NCBI GenBank assembly: GCA_005880795.1
Contig: VBGP01000009.1
Location: 1-64,000, forward strand
Length of the DNA stretch: 64,000 nucleotides
Direction of reading: 5' to 3'
Source: Chloroflexota bacterium
GTDB taxonomy: Bacteria; Chloroflexota; Dormibacteria; Dormibacterales; Dormibacteraceae
Part shown: positions 49,347 to 58,950 of the stretch, one piece after another
How the letters are laid out: each line of letters begins with the position of its first letter
Position numbering within the stretch: position 1 is the stretch's first letter
Made by a program: the position numbers and the translations under genes
Notes under the pieces: generated by a model
What the model was told of the DNA's origin: nothing
Seen by the model: the letters and a program-made list of their open reading frames with translations, nothing else
Databases searched by the model: none

Positions 49347-49354
<8 letters not shown>
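48734..49354 (+). CDS. sufR: SufR-type iron-sulfur transcriptional repressor
   Basis: 206 residues. An N-terminal winged helix (RGQATLGEVASHLEVSKQGALRHLEGLEAAGLA) is followed by a C-terminal region with Cys151, Cys153, Cys166 and Cys194. The cysteines can provide the cluster ligands. SufR senses cluster status and represses the suf operon. The start is GTG 48734; the stop overlaps sufC. The matching operator at 48698-48711 points to autoregulation. Confidence 0.9.
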
Positions 49355-50131
<777 letters not shown>

Positions 50132-50132
<1 letters not shown>

Positions 50133-51541
50133 TGGCAACGGTACCCAAGGTCGAGGTCGGTACTGACTACAAGGAGAAGTACGGCTTCTTCGTCCCCGAG
50201 GAATATGTCTTCAAGGCCAAGCGAGGCCTCAACCCGGAGATCGTGAAAGAGATCTCGTGGATGAAGCAAGAGCCCGAGTGGATGACCAACATGCGTCTCC
50301 GCTCGCTGGAGATCTTCCGCAAGAAGCCGATGCCCAAGTGGGGCGCGGACCTGTCCGTGATCGACTTCGAGAACATCTTCTACTACCTCAAGGCTTCCGA
50401 CAAGCAGTCGAAGACCTGGGAAGAGCTGCCGCCGGACATCAAGGCGACGTACGACCGGCTCGGAGTGCCGGAGGCGGAGCGCAAGTTCCTGGCCGGCGTT
50501 TCAGCGCAGTACGAGTCGGAGGTCGTCTACCACTCGCTGCAGGAGGATCTCACCAAGAAGGGCGTCATCTTCACCGACACCGACTCCGCGCTGCGGGATC
50601 ACCCGGAGCTCTTCAAGGAGTACTTCGGCACCGTCATCCCGCCCGCGGACAACAAGTTCTCGGCGCTGAACACCGCGGTATGGTCCGGCGGCTCGTTCAT
50701 CTACGTGCCGAAGGGCGTGCGCGTTGACATCCCGCTGCAAGCCTATTTCCGCATCAACGCCGAGAACATGGGACAGTTCGAGCGGACGCTGATCATCTGC
50801 GACGAGGGATCGTTCGTGCACTACATCGAAGGCTGCACGGCTCCCATCTACACGACCGACTCGCTGCACTCGGCGGTGGTCGAGATCATCGTCAAGAAGA
50901 ATGCGCGCTGCCGTTACACGACGATCCAGAACTGGTCGACCAACGTCTTCAACCTGGTGACCAAGCGCGCGATGGCTTACGCCGACGCAACCATGGAGTG
51001 GGTCGACGGCAACCTCGGGTCGCAGATCACGATGAAGTACCCCAGCGTCTACCTGATGGAACCCGGCGCGAAGGGCGATGTGCTCTCGGTCGCGTTCGCC
51101 GGCAAGGGCCAGCACCAGGACGCGGGCGGAAAGATGATCCACGTCGCGCCGAACACGACGTCGACCATCACGTCCAAGTCGATCTCCAAGGGGGGCGGCC
51201 GGACGTCCTACCGCGGCCACATCAAGATCTATCCCGGCGCGAACAACTGCAAGTCGTTCGTCAAGTGCGACGCTCTCCTGCTCGACGACGAGTCGCGGTC
51301 GGACACGTACCCGTACAACGACGTCGACGCCGAGAACGTGACCCTCGGCCATGAGGCGACGGTGAGCAAGGTCTCGGATGAGCAGCTCTTCTACCTGATG
51401 AGCCGCGGCATCCCCCGCGGCGAAGCCGAGACGATGATCGTCAACGGTTTCATCGAGCCGTTCACCAAGGAGCTTCCGCTCGAGTACGCGGTTGAGCTGA
51501 ACCGGCTCATCCAGCTCGAGATGGAGGGCTCGGTAGGTTAG
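50132..51541 (+). CDS. sufB: Fe-S cluster assembly scaffold SufB
   Basis: 469 residues from ATG 50132 (a frame open from 50090 is a shadow of sufC). The sequence is classical Suf[24 protein letters not shown], then [27 protein letters not shown], and [24 protein letters not shown]. It is the cluster-building scaffold with SufC and SufD. No inteins are present. Confidence 0.96.
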
Positions 51542-51543
51542 CG

Positions 51544-52740
51544 ATGGTTTCGACTGAAGCACCCCTGGAGGATTTGATCTTCAGGGGGGAACCCGACTGG
51601 CTGCGCGAAAACCGCCGGAGCGCGCTCGAGAGCTATCAGCGCCTTCCGGCGCCGAGCAAGACCGACGAAGAATGGCGGCGGACCGATGTCAGCCGTCTCG
51701 ATCCGAGCGCGTTTTCTCGATTCGAAAAGGCACCAGCGCACACGACGATGGCGACGAACCTGCCTAAGGGAGTCATCCTTGAGTCGCTGCCCGTGGCCGC
51801 CCGAGACTATGCCGAGCTGGTCCAGCCGCGGCTCTTCTCGCTGGCACAGGCGCACCGCGACCGCTTTACGGCGCTGCAGGCCGCTCTCTTCACCGGTGGC
51901 ATTTTTCTCTACGTTCCTGACGGTGTCGAAATCGACGAGCCGATTACCGGCCGGCACTTCTCACATGAGAGCGGAACGACAGTCCAGCCGCACACGCTGA
52001 TCGTTGCGGGCAAAAACTCGAAGTTCAATTACCTGGACGAGTACATCGCCGAGCACGACGACGAAGCCGGTTACCGCAGCGGTTCTACCGAGATCTTCCT
52101 AGGCGAGGGCTCCCAGGTCGGCTACGTCGCGGTGCAGAAATGGGGCCGCAATGTGTGGCACTTCTCTGACCAGCGCGCAGAGCTTGGGAAGGACGCGACG
52201 CTGCGCCTCTTCAACGTCACCCTCGGAGGCAAGTTCTCCAAGACGCGGGTCGAGGCGTCGCTCGCCGGAGAGGGCTCCAACGCCGAGCTCAAGGCCATCT
52301 ACTTCGCCTCGGGTGAGCAGTTCTTCGACTTCCACACTCTGCAGGAGCACCGCGTCGGCAACACGCGCTCAGACCTGCTCTTCAAAGGCGCCCTGCAAGA
52401 CGTCTCGCGGACCGTATACGCCGGGTTGATCCGGATCGAAAAGCACGCGGCCCGCTCGGACGCGTACCAGGCCAACCGCAACCTCGTCCTTTCGGACAAG
52501 GCGAAGGCAACCTCGATCCCTATGCTCGAGATCGACAACAACGACGTGCGCTGCACGCACGGCGCCACCGTAGGACCGGTCGACCCCGAGCATCTCTTCT
52601 ACCTGCGCTCGCGCGGCATCACCGAGGCGACGGCCAAACGCATGCTGATTCAGGGGTTCTTCGGCGATGTGCTCGACCGCATTCCGTTCGAGCACGCGCG
52701 CAAGCTGGTCGAGGCCGAGCTGGAGTCTCGCATTGGCTAG
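51544..52740 (+). CDS. sufD: Fe-S cluster assembly protein SufD
   Basis: 398 residues, SufB-like beta-helix protein (GGIFLYVPDGVEIDEPITGRHFSHESG, RSDAYQANRNLVLSDKAKATSIPMLEIDNNDVRCTHGATVGPVDPEHLFYLRSRGI). It forms the SufBC2D complex. Its stop overlaps the start of the Rieske gene. Confidence 0.95.
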   Translation: MVSTEAPLEDLIFRGEPDWLRENRRSALESYQRLPAPSKTDEEWRRTDVSRLDPSAFSRFEKAPAHTTMATNLPKGVILESLPVAARDYAELVQPRLFSLAQAHRDRFTALQAALFTGGIFLYVPDGVEIDEPITGRHFSHESGTTVQPHTLIVAGKNSKFNYLDEYIAEHDDEAGYRSGSTEIFLGEGSQVGYVAVQKWGRNVWHFSDQRAELGKDATLRLFNVTLGGKFSKTRVEASLAGEGSNAELKAIYFASGEQFFDFHTLQEHRVGNTRSDLLFKGALQDVSRTVYAGLIRIEKHAARSDAYQANRNLVLSDKAKATSIPMLEIDNNDVRCTHGATVGPVDPEHLFYLRSRGITEATAKRMLIQGFFGDVLDRIPFEHARKLVEAELESRIG

Positions 52741-53047
52741 CTATCGCGTCGCGTCGGTGCAGGAGCTGCCCGAAGACACGATGAAGCGGGTCGACGCCGG
52801 CGCCACGTCCGTATGCCTGGCGCACGCCGACGATGGCAACTTCTACGCGCTCAACGACGTCTGTACCCACGAAGAGTTCTCGCTCAGCGACGGCGAGCTT
52901 TGGGGCATGGACGTCGAGTGCCCGCAACACGGCTCGCGGTTCAACCTCCAGACCGGCAAGGTCACCGGCCTGCCGGCGGTCATCCCCGCCAAGACCTATC
53001 CGGTCAAGGTGGAAGGGTCTGACATCTACGTCGAGGTCCCTGAATGA
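52733..53047 (+). CDS. Rieske-type [2Fe-2S] ferredoxin of the suf operon
   Basis: 104 residues. Cluster ligands are Cys44 and His46 (CTHEE) and Cys63 and His66 (CPQHG). This is the small non-heme dioxygenase-type ferredoxin that sits in actinobacterial suf operons. It may donate electrons for sulfur or cluster transfer. TTG 52733 is preferred; the frame further upstream is a shadow of sufD. Confidence 0.9.
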   Translation: MASYRVASVQELPEDTMKRVDAGATSVCLAHADDGNFYALNDVCTHEEFSLSDGELWGMDVECPQHGSRFNLQTGKVTGLPAVIPAKTYPVKVEGSDIYVEVPE

Positions 53048-54297
53048 CCATGGCCATCGCCGGGCGCGCGCAGGGCGCACTTCCAAATCAGCCACTTGAC
53101 GTCGCCGCGATCCGGAAAGACTTTCCGATCTTCGAGACCGGCATCGCATACCTCGATTCCGCCAACACCTCGCAGCGTCCGAAGCAGGTGACCGGAGCGA
53201 TGCTGGAGTACTTCGAGAAGTTCAACTCGAACATCCACCGCGCGGCCTACCGGATCGCCGAAGAGGCCACGGTCCGCTACGAGGCGACTCGCGAGAAGGT
53301 CCGGGCCTTCATCAACGCCGCGTCGACCAAGGAGATCGTCTACACCCGGGGCACGACCGAATCGATCAACCTGGTCGCCTACGCGTGGGGTCGCAAGAAC
53401 ATCGCGCAAGGCGACCTCATCGTGCTGACGATCCTCGACCACCACTCCAACATCGTGCCCTGGCAGATCCTGGCCGCCGAGCGAGGCGCCCACATCGAGT
53501 ACGTCGACATCGACGAGAAGGGCGAGCTGCGGCAAGACCAGTTTGCAGACCTTTTGCAACGCGGTCCGAAGTTGGTCGCGTTCAACCTGGTGAGCAACGC
53601 GATGGGCACCATCAACCCGGCTCGCGACATGGTCGCCGCCGCAAAGAAGGCCGGCGCGACCGTACTGGTCGACGGAGCGCAGAGCACGCCGCACCAGCCG
53701 GTGGACGTCCGGGCATTGGGATGCGACTTCTATGCCTTCAGCGGCCACAAGATGCTCGGCCCGACAGGCGCCGGCATCCTGTACGGACGCCGCGAGCTGC
53801 TCGAGGCGATGGACCCGTTCATGGCCGGTGGCGACATGATCAAGACGGTCCGCATCGAGGGCACCACCTATCACGACCTGCCCTGGAAGTTCGAGGCCGG
53901 CACGCAGGCGATCGCCGAGGTGATCGGACTCGGGGCAGCCGTCGACTACCTGAGCGCTCTCGGCATGGATGCCGTCCGCGCGCACGAGCTGGAGATCACC
54001 GAGTACGCCTACGAGGCGCTCAGCGACGTCGAGGGCCTGACGCTCTACGGGCCTCCGCCATCACGGCGCGCGGGCGTCGTCTCGTTCGCGCTGGAAGGCA
54101 TCCACCCGCACGACCTGGCGACGATCGCCGACCGCGACCAGGTCTGCCTGCGCGCCGGACACCACTGCGCGATGCCGCTGATGACGCGACTGGGCGTCGC
54201 GGCTACCGCCCGCGCCTCGTTCTATGTCTACACGCAGAAGGAAGAGGTCGACCGGCTCGTAGGCTCGATCAAGGAAGCCCAGAGGATCTTTGCCTGA
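53044..54297 (+). CDS. sufS: Cysteine desulfurase SufS
   Basis: 417 residues, class V PLP enzyme. The PLP-binding lysine is in SGHKMLGPTG and the catalytic cysteine is in RAGHHCAMPLM. It removes sulfur from cysteine as a persulfide for SufU/SufB. The start overlaps the Rieske stop by 4 bases. Confidence 0.96.
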   Translation: MTMAIAGRAQGALPNQPLDVAAIRKDFPIFETGIAYLDSANTSQRPKQVTGAMLEYFEKFNSNIHRAAYRIAEEATVRYEATREKVRAFINAASTKEIVYTRGTTESINLVAYAWGRKNIAQGDLIVLTILDHHSNIVPWQILAAERGAHIEYVDIDEKGELRQDQFADLLQRGPKLVAFNLVSNAMGTINPARDMVAAAKKAGATVLVDGAQSTPHQPVDVRALGCDFYAFSGHKMLGPTGAGILYGRRELLEAMDPFMAGGDMIKTVRIEGTTYHDLPWKFEAGTQAIAEVIGLGAAVDYLSALGMDAVRAHELEITEYAYEALSDVEGLTLYGPPPSRRAGVVSFALEGIHPHDLATIADRDQVCLRAGHHCAMPLMTRLGVAATARASFYVYTQKEEVDRLVGSIKEAQRIFA

Positions 54298-54298
54298 G

Positions 54299-54697
54299 AT
54301 GAGCGCTGCAGCAGACGACCAGTTCTATCGCGAGTACATCCTCGACCACTACAAGAACCCGCGGAACTATGGCCGGCTGGAGCACCCCGACATCACCCAC
54401 GAGGAGGACAACCCGCTCTGCGGCGACGTGGTCGGGATGGACTTCAGGGTCGAGGACGGCGTGATCAGCGACATCCGGTTCCACGGTCGCGGATGCGCCA
54501 TCTCGCAAGCCTCGGCCTCGCTCCTGACCGAGCGCTTGAAGGGCCTTTCGCTCGACGAGGCGAAGAAGATCAACAAGGACGACGTCCTCGGCGAGCTCGG
54601 GATCGACATCTCGCCGGCGCGCATCAAGTGCGCGCTTCTGTCGCTCAAGGTGCTGAAGGTCGGCGCATATGGATTGGCCGGGGACGACGAGGAGTAA
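54299..54697 (+). CDS. sufU: SufU/IscU-like sulfur acceptor or scaffold
   Basis: 132 residues. Cys41, Asp43, Cys66 and Cys111 are the conserved ligands. Spacing from Cys66 to Cys111 is 45 residues, close to IscU and shorter than Bacillus-type SufU, which has an insertion of about 18 residues there. So the protein is SufU by context but IscU-like in length. ATG 54299 is preferred over TTG 54290, which overlaps the sufS stop. Confidence 0.88.
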   Translation: MSAAADDQFYREYILDHYKNPRNYGRLEHPDITHEEDNPLCGDVVGMDFRVEDGVISDIRFHGRGCAISQASASLLTERLKGLSLDEAKKINKDDVLGELGIDISPARIKCALLSLKVLKVGAYGLAGDDEE

Positions 54698-54706
54698 TAG
54701 ATAGAT

Positions 54707-55036
54707 ATGACCGAGCAAACAGCTCCGTTTCGGGACCTCAAGGTCGACGACGTCAAGAAGTTGATCGACGATGGCTATGAGGTGGTCGACGTGCGCGAGG
54801 ACTGGGAGTGGAACAAGGGGCACCTGCCCGGCGCAACGCACGTGGTGCTGAGCTCCATCCTGGCCAACCCTGGTGCCCAGACGTTCCGCGACCGGACGAT
54901 CTTCGTATGCGGCGTCGGCGAGCGCTCGGCCGTGGCCTCCGAGATGGCGGTCGCCCTGGGCGTCAAGGACGTGGTCAACTTCCGGGGCGGCACCAAGGCA
55001 TGGAAGGACGCGGGCCTGCCGATGGAGACGCCTTGA
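54707..55036 (+). CDS. Rhodanese-domain sulfurtransferase
   Basis: 109 residues, single rhodanese domain: VVDVREDWEWNKGHLPGATHV and the active-site loop CGVGERSA with Cys68. It is inserted between sufU and sufT, so it may shuttle persulfide sulfur in the SUF pathway. It is not a standard component of this operon. Confidence 0.9.
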   Translation: MTEQTAPFRDLKVDDVKKLIDDGYEVVDVREDWEWNKGHLPGATHVVLSSILANPGAQTFRDRTIFVCGVGERSAVASEMAVALGVKDVVNFRGGTKAWKDAGLPMETP

Positions 55037-55377
55037 GCGAGCAGGCTGCCGTTACGACCCAGGTCACGCCCGACGCGACGGTGAAGCCGGAAGACGTCAT
55101 CGAGGTGCTGCGCCAGTGCTTCGACCCCGAGATCCCCGTCAACATCATCGACCTCGGCCTGGTCTACGACATCGCGATCAAGCCCGAGCGGGTCGACGTG
55201 AAGATGACGCTAACCGCGCTGGGCTGCCCGATGGCGGCCGACGTCATGGCCGACGTCCGCGACCACCTGCTGACCCTGCCGGGTATCGCCGACGCGGGAG
55301 TCGACATCGTCTACGAGCCGGTCTGGACCCCAGAGCGCATGTCCGAAGAAGCGCGCTGGGAGCTGGGGATGGTCTAA
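55033..55377 (+). CDS. sufT: MIP18/SufT-like Fe-S assembly factor
   Basis: About 114 residues, MIP18 family (DPEIPVNIIDLGLVYDI and LTALGCPMAADV with the conserved cysteine). These proteins help load clusters onto targets. TTG 55033 overlaps the rhodanese stop (TTGA). A long open frame through this region is a shadow continuing into the citrate synthase. Confidence 0.88.
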   Translation: MSEQAAVTTQVTPDATVKPEDVIEVLRQCFDPEIPVNIIDLGLVYDIAIKPERVDVKMTLTALGCPMAADVMADVRDHLLTLPGIADAGVDIVYEPVWTPERMSEEARWELGMV

Positions 55378-55396
55378 CACCCCCGAACCCCTGGAC

Positions 55397-55463
55397 CCCG
55401 GATAGTCCGGACTATCCGGGCTCCGCAAGTTTGAAAACCCCAGTAAGTCCGGACTATCCGGTG
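55397..55463. repeat. Palindrome plus half-copy, 42-bp spacing
   Basis: The palindrome GGATAGTCCGGACTATCC occupies 55400-55417 with extra C/G pairs, and GTCCGGACTATCCGGTG lies at 55447-55463. The centres are 42 bp apart, as at 43008-43072. It lies in the 128-bp gap between sufT and the first citrate synthase. Confidence 0.85.
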
Positions 55464-55505
55464 GCGATCGGTCGAAAACCGGCTCTCCCTACACTTAATC
55501 TCGAA

Positions 55506-56624
55506 GTGGCGGAGTTCAGCCCCGGGCTGGAAGGTGTGGTTGCCGCTGAGACCGCCGTCAGCGAGGTCGACGGCGCCAACGGCCGCCTCATCTATCGCGG
55601 CGGATATCTGATCGAAGACCTCGTTCCCGTCGTGAGCTTCGAAGAGGCCGCTTACCTCCTCTGGCACGGCGAGCTGCCCAACGAAAGCCAGCTCGACGCC
55701 CTGCGTGAGCAAATGGCCACGGCGCGCACCCTCAACAAATCCGCACGCGGAACCCTGATGGCGATGGACGCGGCGACCGAGCCGATGGATGTATTGCGGA
55801 CGGTGGTCTCCGCGCAGGGCGCCAGCAAATCTTTGACCAAGCCTTCTCTCGATGAGGCGATAGCACTCACCGCTGTTTTTCCGACCATCGTCGGCGCGGC
55901 TCGCCGGCGCGGTCAGGGCAAGGCCATCGTCGAACCGCGCGCCGACCTCGGGCACGCGGCCAACCTCCTGTGGATGATGCACGGCGAGGAGCCGGCGCCT
56001 GAGAAGGTCCACCTGGTCGACACCTACCTGGTGCTCCTGGCGGACCACGGACTCAACGCCTCGACGTTCGCTGCCCGCGTGGTGGCGTCCACCGGAAGCG
56101 ACCTGACTTCGTGTGTGGTCGGAGCGATCGCCGCCCTCAAAGGACCGGCGCACGGGGGCGCAACGCTCGCGGCGAGAAACATGCTCGACAAGATCGGCTC
56201 CGCCGAGGACGCCGAGAAGTGGCTGCGTGAAGCCCACGCCCGGCATGAGCGCTTCTCCGGCTTCGGGCATCGCGTCTACCGCACCTATGACCCGAGGGCG
56301 AAGATCCTGCGCGAGATGGCGAAGACCGCCGCTCCCGACCTCCACCGCACCGCTGCGCGCACCGAGGAGGTCGCGCTGGCCATCCTGCACGAGGCGCACC
56401 CCGAGCGACCCAACGCGACCAACGTGGATTTCTGGGCTTCGGTGGTGCTGACTGGCGCGGGGATTCCAAAGGAGCTTTTCACGACCGTCTTCGCGACCTC
56501 GCGCGTGTCCGGCTGGACGGCGCACGTGCTGGAGTCGCTGGCCGACCTGCGCATCATCCGGCCGGCGTCGCGCTGGGTCGGCCCGGAGCCCGGCAAGAAA
56601 CCCCTGCAGCTGACCAAACGGTGA
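55506..56624 (+). CDS. gltA: Citrate synthase, paralogue 1
   Basis: 372 residues from GTG 55506, a short (about 370-residue) citrate synthase. Catalytic residues by alignment are His216 (LKGPAHGG), His255 (FGHRVY) and Asp308 (TNVDFWASV). It makes citrate from acetyl-CoA and oxaloacetate, or 2-methylcitrate from propionyl-CoA. The gene overlaps paralogue 2 by 4 bases. Confidence 0.93.
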   Translation: MAEFSPGLEGVVAAETAVSEVDGANGRLIYRGGYLIEDLVPVVSFEEAAYLLWHGELPNESQLDALREQMATARTLNKSARGTLMAMDAATEPMDVLRTVVSAQGASKSLTKPSLDEAIALTAVFPTIVGAARRRGQGKAIVEPRADLGHAANLLWMMHGEEPAPEKVHLVDTYLVLLADHGLNASTFAARVVASTGSDLTSCVVGAIAALKGPAHGGATLAARNMLDKIGSAEDAEKWLREAHARHERFSGFGHRVYRTYDPRAKILREMAKTAAPDLHRTAARTEEVALAILHEAHPERPNATNVDFWASVVLTGAGIPKELFTTVFATSRVSGWTAHVLESLADLRIIRPASRWVGPEPGKKPLQLTKR

Positions 56625-57739
56625 GCAGCGGCTACGTCCCGGGCCTGGAAGGCATCGTCGCCTCCCAGACTGCCATCTCCATGGTCGACGGGGAGAACGG
56701 CCGTCTGGTCTACCAGGGCTACGTCATCGCGGACCTCGCCGAGCAGATGTCCTTCGAAGAAGTCGCGTTCCTGCTCTGGGAGGGGCGCCTGCCCAACCGC
56801 TCCGAGCTGGACGCACTCTCGCTCGAGCTCGCCAATCACCGGACGCTGACCCAGGCCGCAAACATCACGCTAGACGCGCTGCCCACCGACACCGACCCGA
56901 TGGACGTCCTGCGGAGCGTGGTCTCGGTGCAGGGAGTCGAGCACAGGCTGGGCAAGCCGAGCGTGCCTCTCGCCATCCATGCCACCGCCTCGTTCCCGAC
57001 GATCCTCGCAAGGTTCCATCGCAGGCAGTCGGGTCTCGATCCAATCCAGCCGCGGGCCGACCTCGGCCATGCCGCGAACTACCTCTACATGATGAATGGC
57101 AAGGAATCGAGCCCCGAGGTCGTGCGGGCGCTGAACACCTACCTGGTCCTCCTTGCGGACCACGGGATGAACGCTTCCACCTTCACCGCACGCGTGATTG
57201 CGTCGACGGAATCCGACCTTATCTCGAGCCTCGTTGGCGCGATCGGCGCGCTGAAGGGTCCGGCGCACGGTGGCGCTCCGGCGGCGGTCATCGAGCAGCT
57301 CGAGCTGATCGGCACCGCGGACAATGCCGAGCGCTGGATGCGCGATGCGCGCAAGCGCAAGGTGAAGTTCATGGGCTTCGGCCACCGTGTCTATCGCGTC
57401 TACGACCCGCGGGCGAAGATCCTCAAAGAGATGTGCCGGCGGATGAACCCGAAGTTCTACGAGCTAGCGACCAAGGTTGAGGAGGTGGCGCTGCAGATCC
57501 TCCACGAGGAGCATCCCGAGCGGCCGCAGTCCACCAACGTCGAGTTCTACTCGGCGGGCGTCCTGCAGGCGATCGGCCTGCCCAAGGGGTACTTCACCCC
57601 GACCTTTGCCTCCGCCCGGGTGGCCGGCTGGAGCGCTCATGTGCTCGAGCAGGCTGCCCACAACCGCATAATCCGGCCGCAATCGGAATACATCGGACCG
57701 GAACCGCGGAAACCCATCCCCCTGGCCGAGCGGGTCTAG
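56621..57739 (+). CDS. Citrate synthase, paralogue 2, Asp-to-Glu at active site
   Basis: 372 residues and colinear with paralogue 1. His216 and His255 are conserved, but the third catalytic position reads TNVEFYSAG, Glu308 instead of Asp. This suggests altered activity or substrate (2-methylcitrate or other acyl-CoA), or a regulatory role. The start GTG overlaps the upstream stop. Confidence 0.92.
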   Translation: MSSGYVPGLEGIVASQTAISMVDGENGRLVYQGYVIADLAEQMSFEEVAFLLWEGRLPNRSELDALSLELANHRTLTQAANITLDALPTDTDPMDVLRSVVSVQGVEHRLGKPSVPLAIHATASFPTILARFHRRQSGLDPIQPRADLGHAANYLYMMNGKESSPEVVRALNTYLVLLADHGMNASTFTARVIASTESDLISSLVGAIGALKGPAHGGAPAAVIEQLELIGTADNAERWMRDARKRKVKFMGFGHRVYRVYDPRAKILKEMCRRMNPKFYELATKVEEVALQILHEEHPERPQSTNVEFYSAGVLQAIGLPKGYFTPTFASARVAGWSAHVLEQAAHNRIIRPQSEYIGPEPRKPIPLAERV

Positions 57740-57834
57740 GCGTCCGCAGGCTCGACGCCCGCGCCTGGCGGAACCTCGGCGCCGCCGGCCTCGGCTGGTT
57801 CCTTTTCATCGCCTTCGTCCTGACCGGTTGGTTT

Positions 57835-58950
57835 GTGGTCGTCGTGCCGCTTCGCGCCGACATACTCGACAACGACCTGACATTCGTCTACATCGGCGCC
57901 CGCATCGGCCTCGAGCACGGCTGGAGCCACCTGTACTCGCTCTCCTTGCAGCATCAGCTTTTCGCGCAGCTCCGGCCGCACGCAGTGTTCAACGACGACG
58001 AGTGGTTCGTCTCGCCGCCCCCCTTCGCCTGGCTGGTTCTGCCGCTGAGCGGATTCGGCGCGGCCGGCGCCGTCTACGCGTGGCTTGCGATCTCACTGGC
58101 TGCCCTTGGCGTGGCTTGGCTGCTTTGTTTCCCCCTCTCCCCACATCCCTGCGGGACAAGCCCGTTAAGGACGCGTCCAGCGCGCCATCTGATTGCTCCG
58201 CTGAGGGGAGAGGGTGCCTTTGCCTGGCTGTGGCTCCTTGGCGCGCTGGCCTGGTACCCGGTGCTGTACGGGCTTCGCCTGGCCCAGCCGGACCTTCTGA
58301 TCCTTGCGCTCGTTGCGGCCGCGTGGAGGCTGGCCGACGCCGAAAAGCCCTACCTCGCCGGGGCGGTCCTCGGCCTTTCGGTGATCAAGCCGCAGCTCAC
58401 CCTGTTTCTGCCGCTTGTTTTGCTGGCCTCTGGCCGGTGGAGGATCGCGGTTGGCTGGGCGGTGAGCGCCGGGTTGCTGGCGGCGGCGTCGGCCGCATTG
58501 ATCGGCGGCCAGGGCCTGAGCGACTACGTCAACCTGTTGAATCAAGCCCGGCACGTCACCAACAACCGCTACTTCACGCTCGCCTTCGTGCTCGGCCCCG
58601 ACACGCCCGGCTATGTCGCTCAAGCCGTCGTCGCCGTCGCCGCGATGGTGGGCGCTTACCTGAACCGGTACTCGAGCCACGCTCGAGTCTTCGCGCTAGG
58701 CATCGTGGCCACGTCGGTCGGCGCCACTTACTGGCACCTCCAGGACTTCACGATCCTGGCTCTCGCGGCCTGGCTCTTCTGGCGCGAAGAGCTGCCCGCT
58801 TGGCAGCGTTGGTGGTTGCTCGCTGTCGCGATCACGGCCGAATTCGCCTGGCCGCTGACTCCGCTCCCCGTGTTGCTTGCGGTCGGCGTGTGGTTCGGGT
58901 GCCTGATCGTGCGGCGTAGGTTTTCCGCGGTCGCCGCCTCCGCCGCATGA
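57835..58950 (+). CDS. Polytopic membrane glycosyltransferase, GT87/DUF2029-like
   Basis: About 371 residues with roughly nine membrane helices. The pattern (LDNDLTFVYIGARIGLEHGWSHLYSL, FVSPPPFAWLVLPLS, LSVIKPQLTLFLPLVLLASGRWR) fits polyprenol-phosphate-sugar dependent GT87 mannosyltransferases. GTG 57835 is the first standard start; a hydrophobic helix is encoded upstream (57775-57834) without a normal start, so the N-terminus may be incomplete. A 93-bp interspersed element is inserted in frame at 58131-58223 and adds about 31 residues between helices. Confidence 0.75.
   Translation: MVVVPLRADILDNDLTFVYIGARIGLEHGWSHLYSLSLQHQLFAQLRPHAVFNDDEWFVSPPPFAWLVLPLSGFGAAGAVYAWLAISLAALGVAWLLCFPLSPHPCGTSPLRTRPARHLIAPLRGEGAFAWLWLLGALAWYPVLYGLRLAQPDLLILALVAAAWRLADAEKPYLAGAVLGLSVIKPQLTLFLPLVLLASGRWRIAVGWAVSAGLLAAASAALIGGQGLSDYVNLLNQARHVTNNRYFTLAFVLGPDTPGYVAQAVVAVAAMVGAYLNRYSSHARVFALGIVATSVGATYWHLQDFTILALAAWLFWREELPAWQRWWLLAVAITAEFAWPLTPLPVLLAVGVWFGCLIVRRRFSAVAASAA
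58131..58223. repeat. Interspersed 93-bp element, copy B, within a CDS
   Basis: The reverse complement matches 1149-1240 at about 88% by eye, with ends CCCCCTCTCC and GGGGAGAGGGTGCC. Its length is a multiple of three and it keeps the glycosyltransferase frame open, coding for a Pro/Arg/Ser-rich insert (PLSPHPCGTSPLRTRPARHL...). Confidence 0.85.

Noticed and set aside
54873-55505. N-terminal extension of citrate synthase 1 through sufT and the palindromes
   Set aside because: It is a shadow of rhodanese/sufT and would translate the repeats; GTG 55506 gives a normal enzyme.
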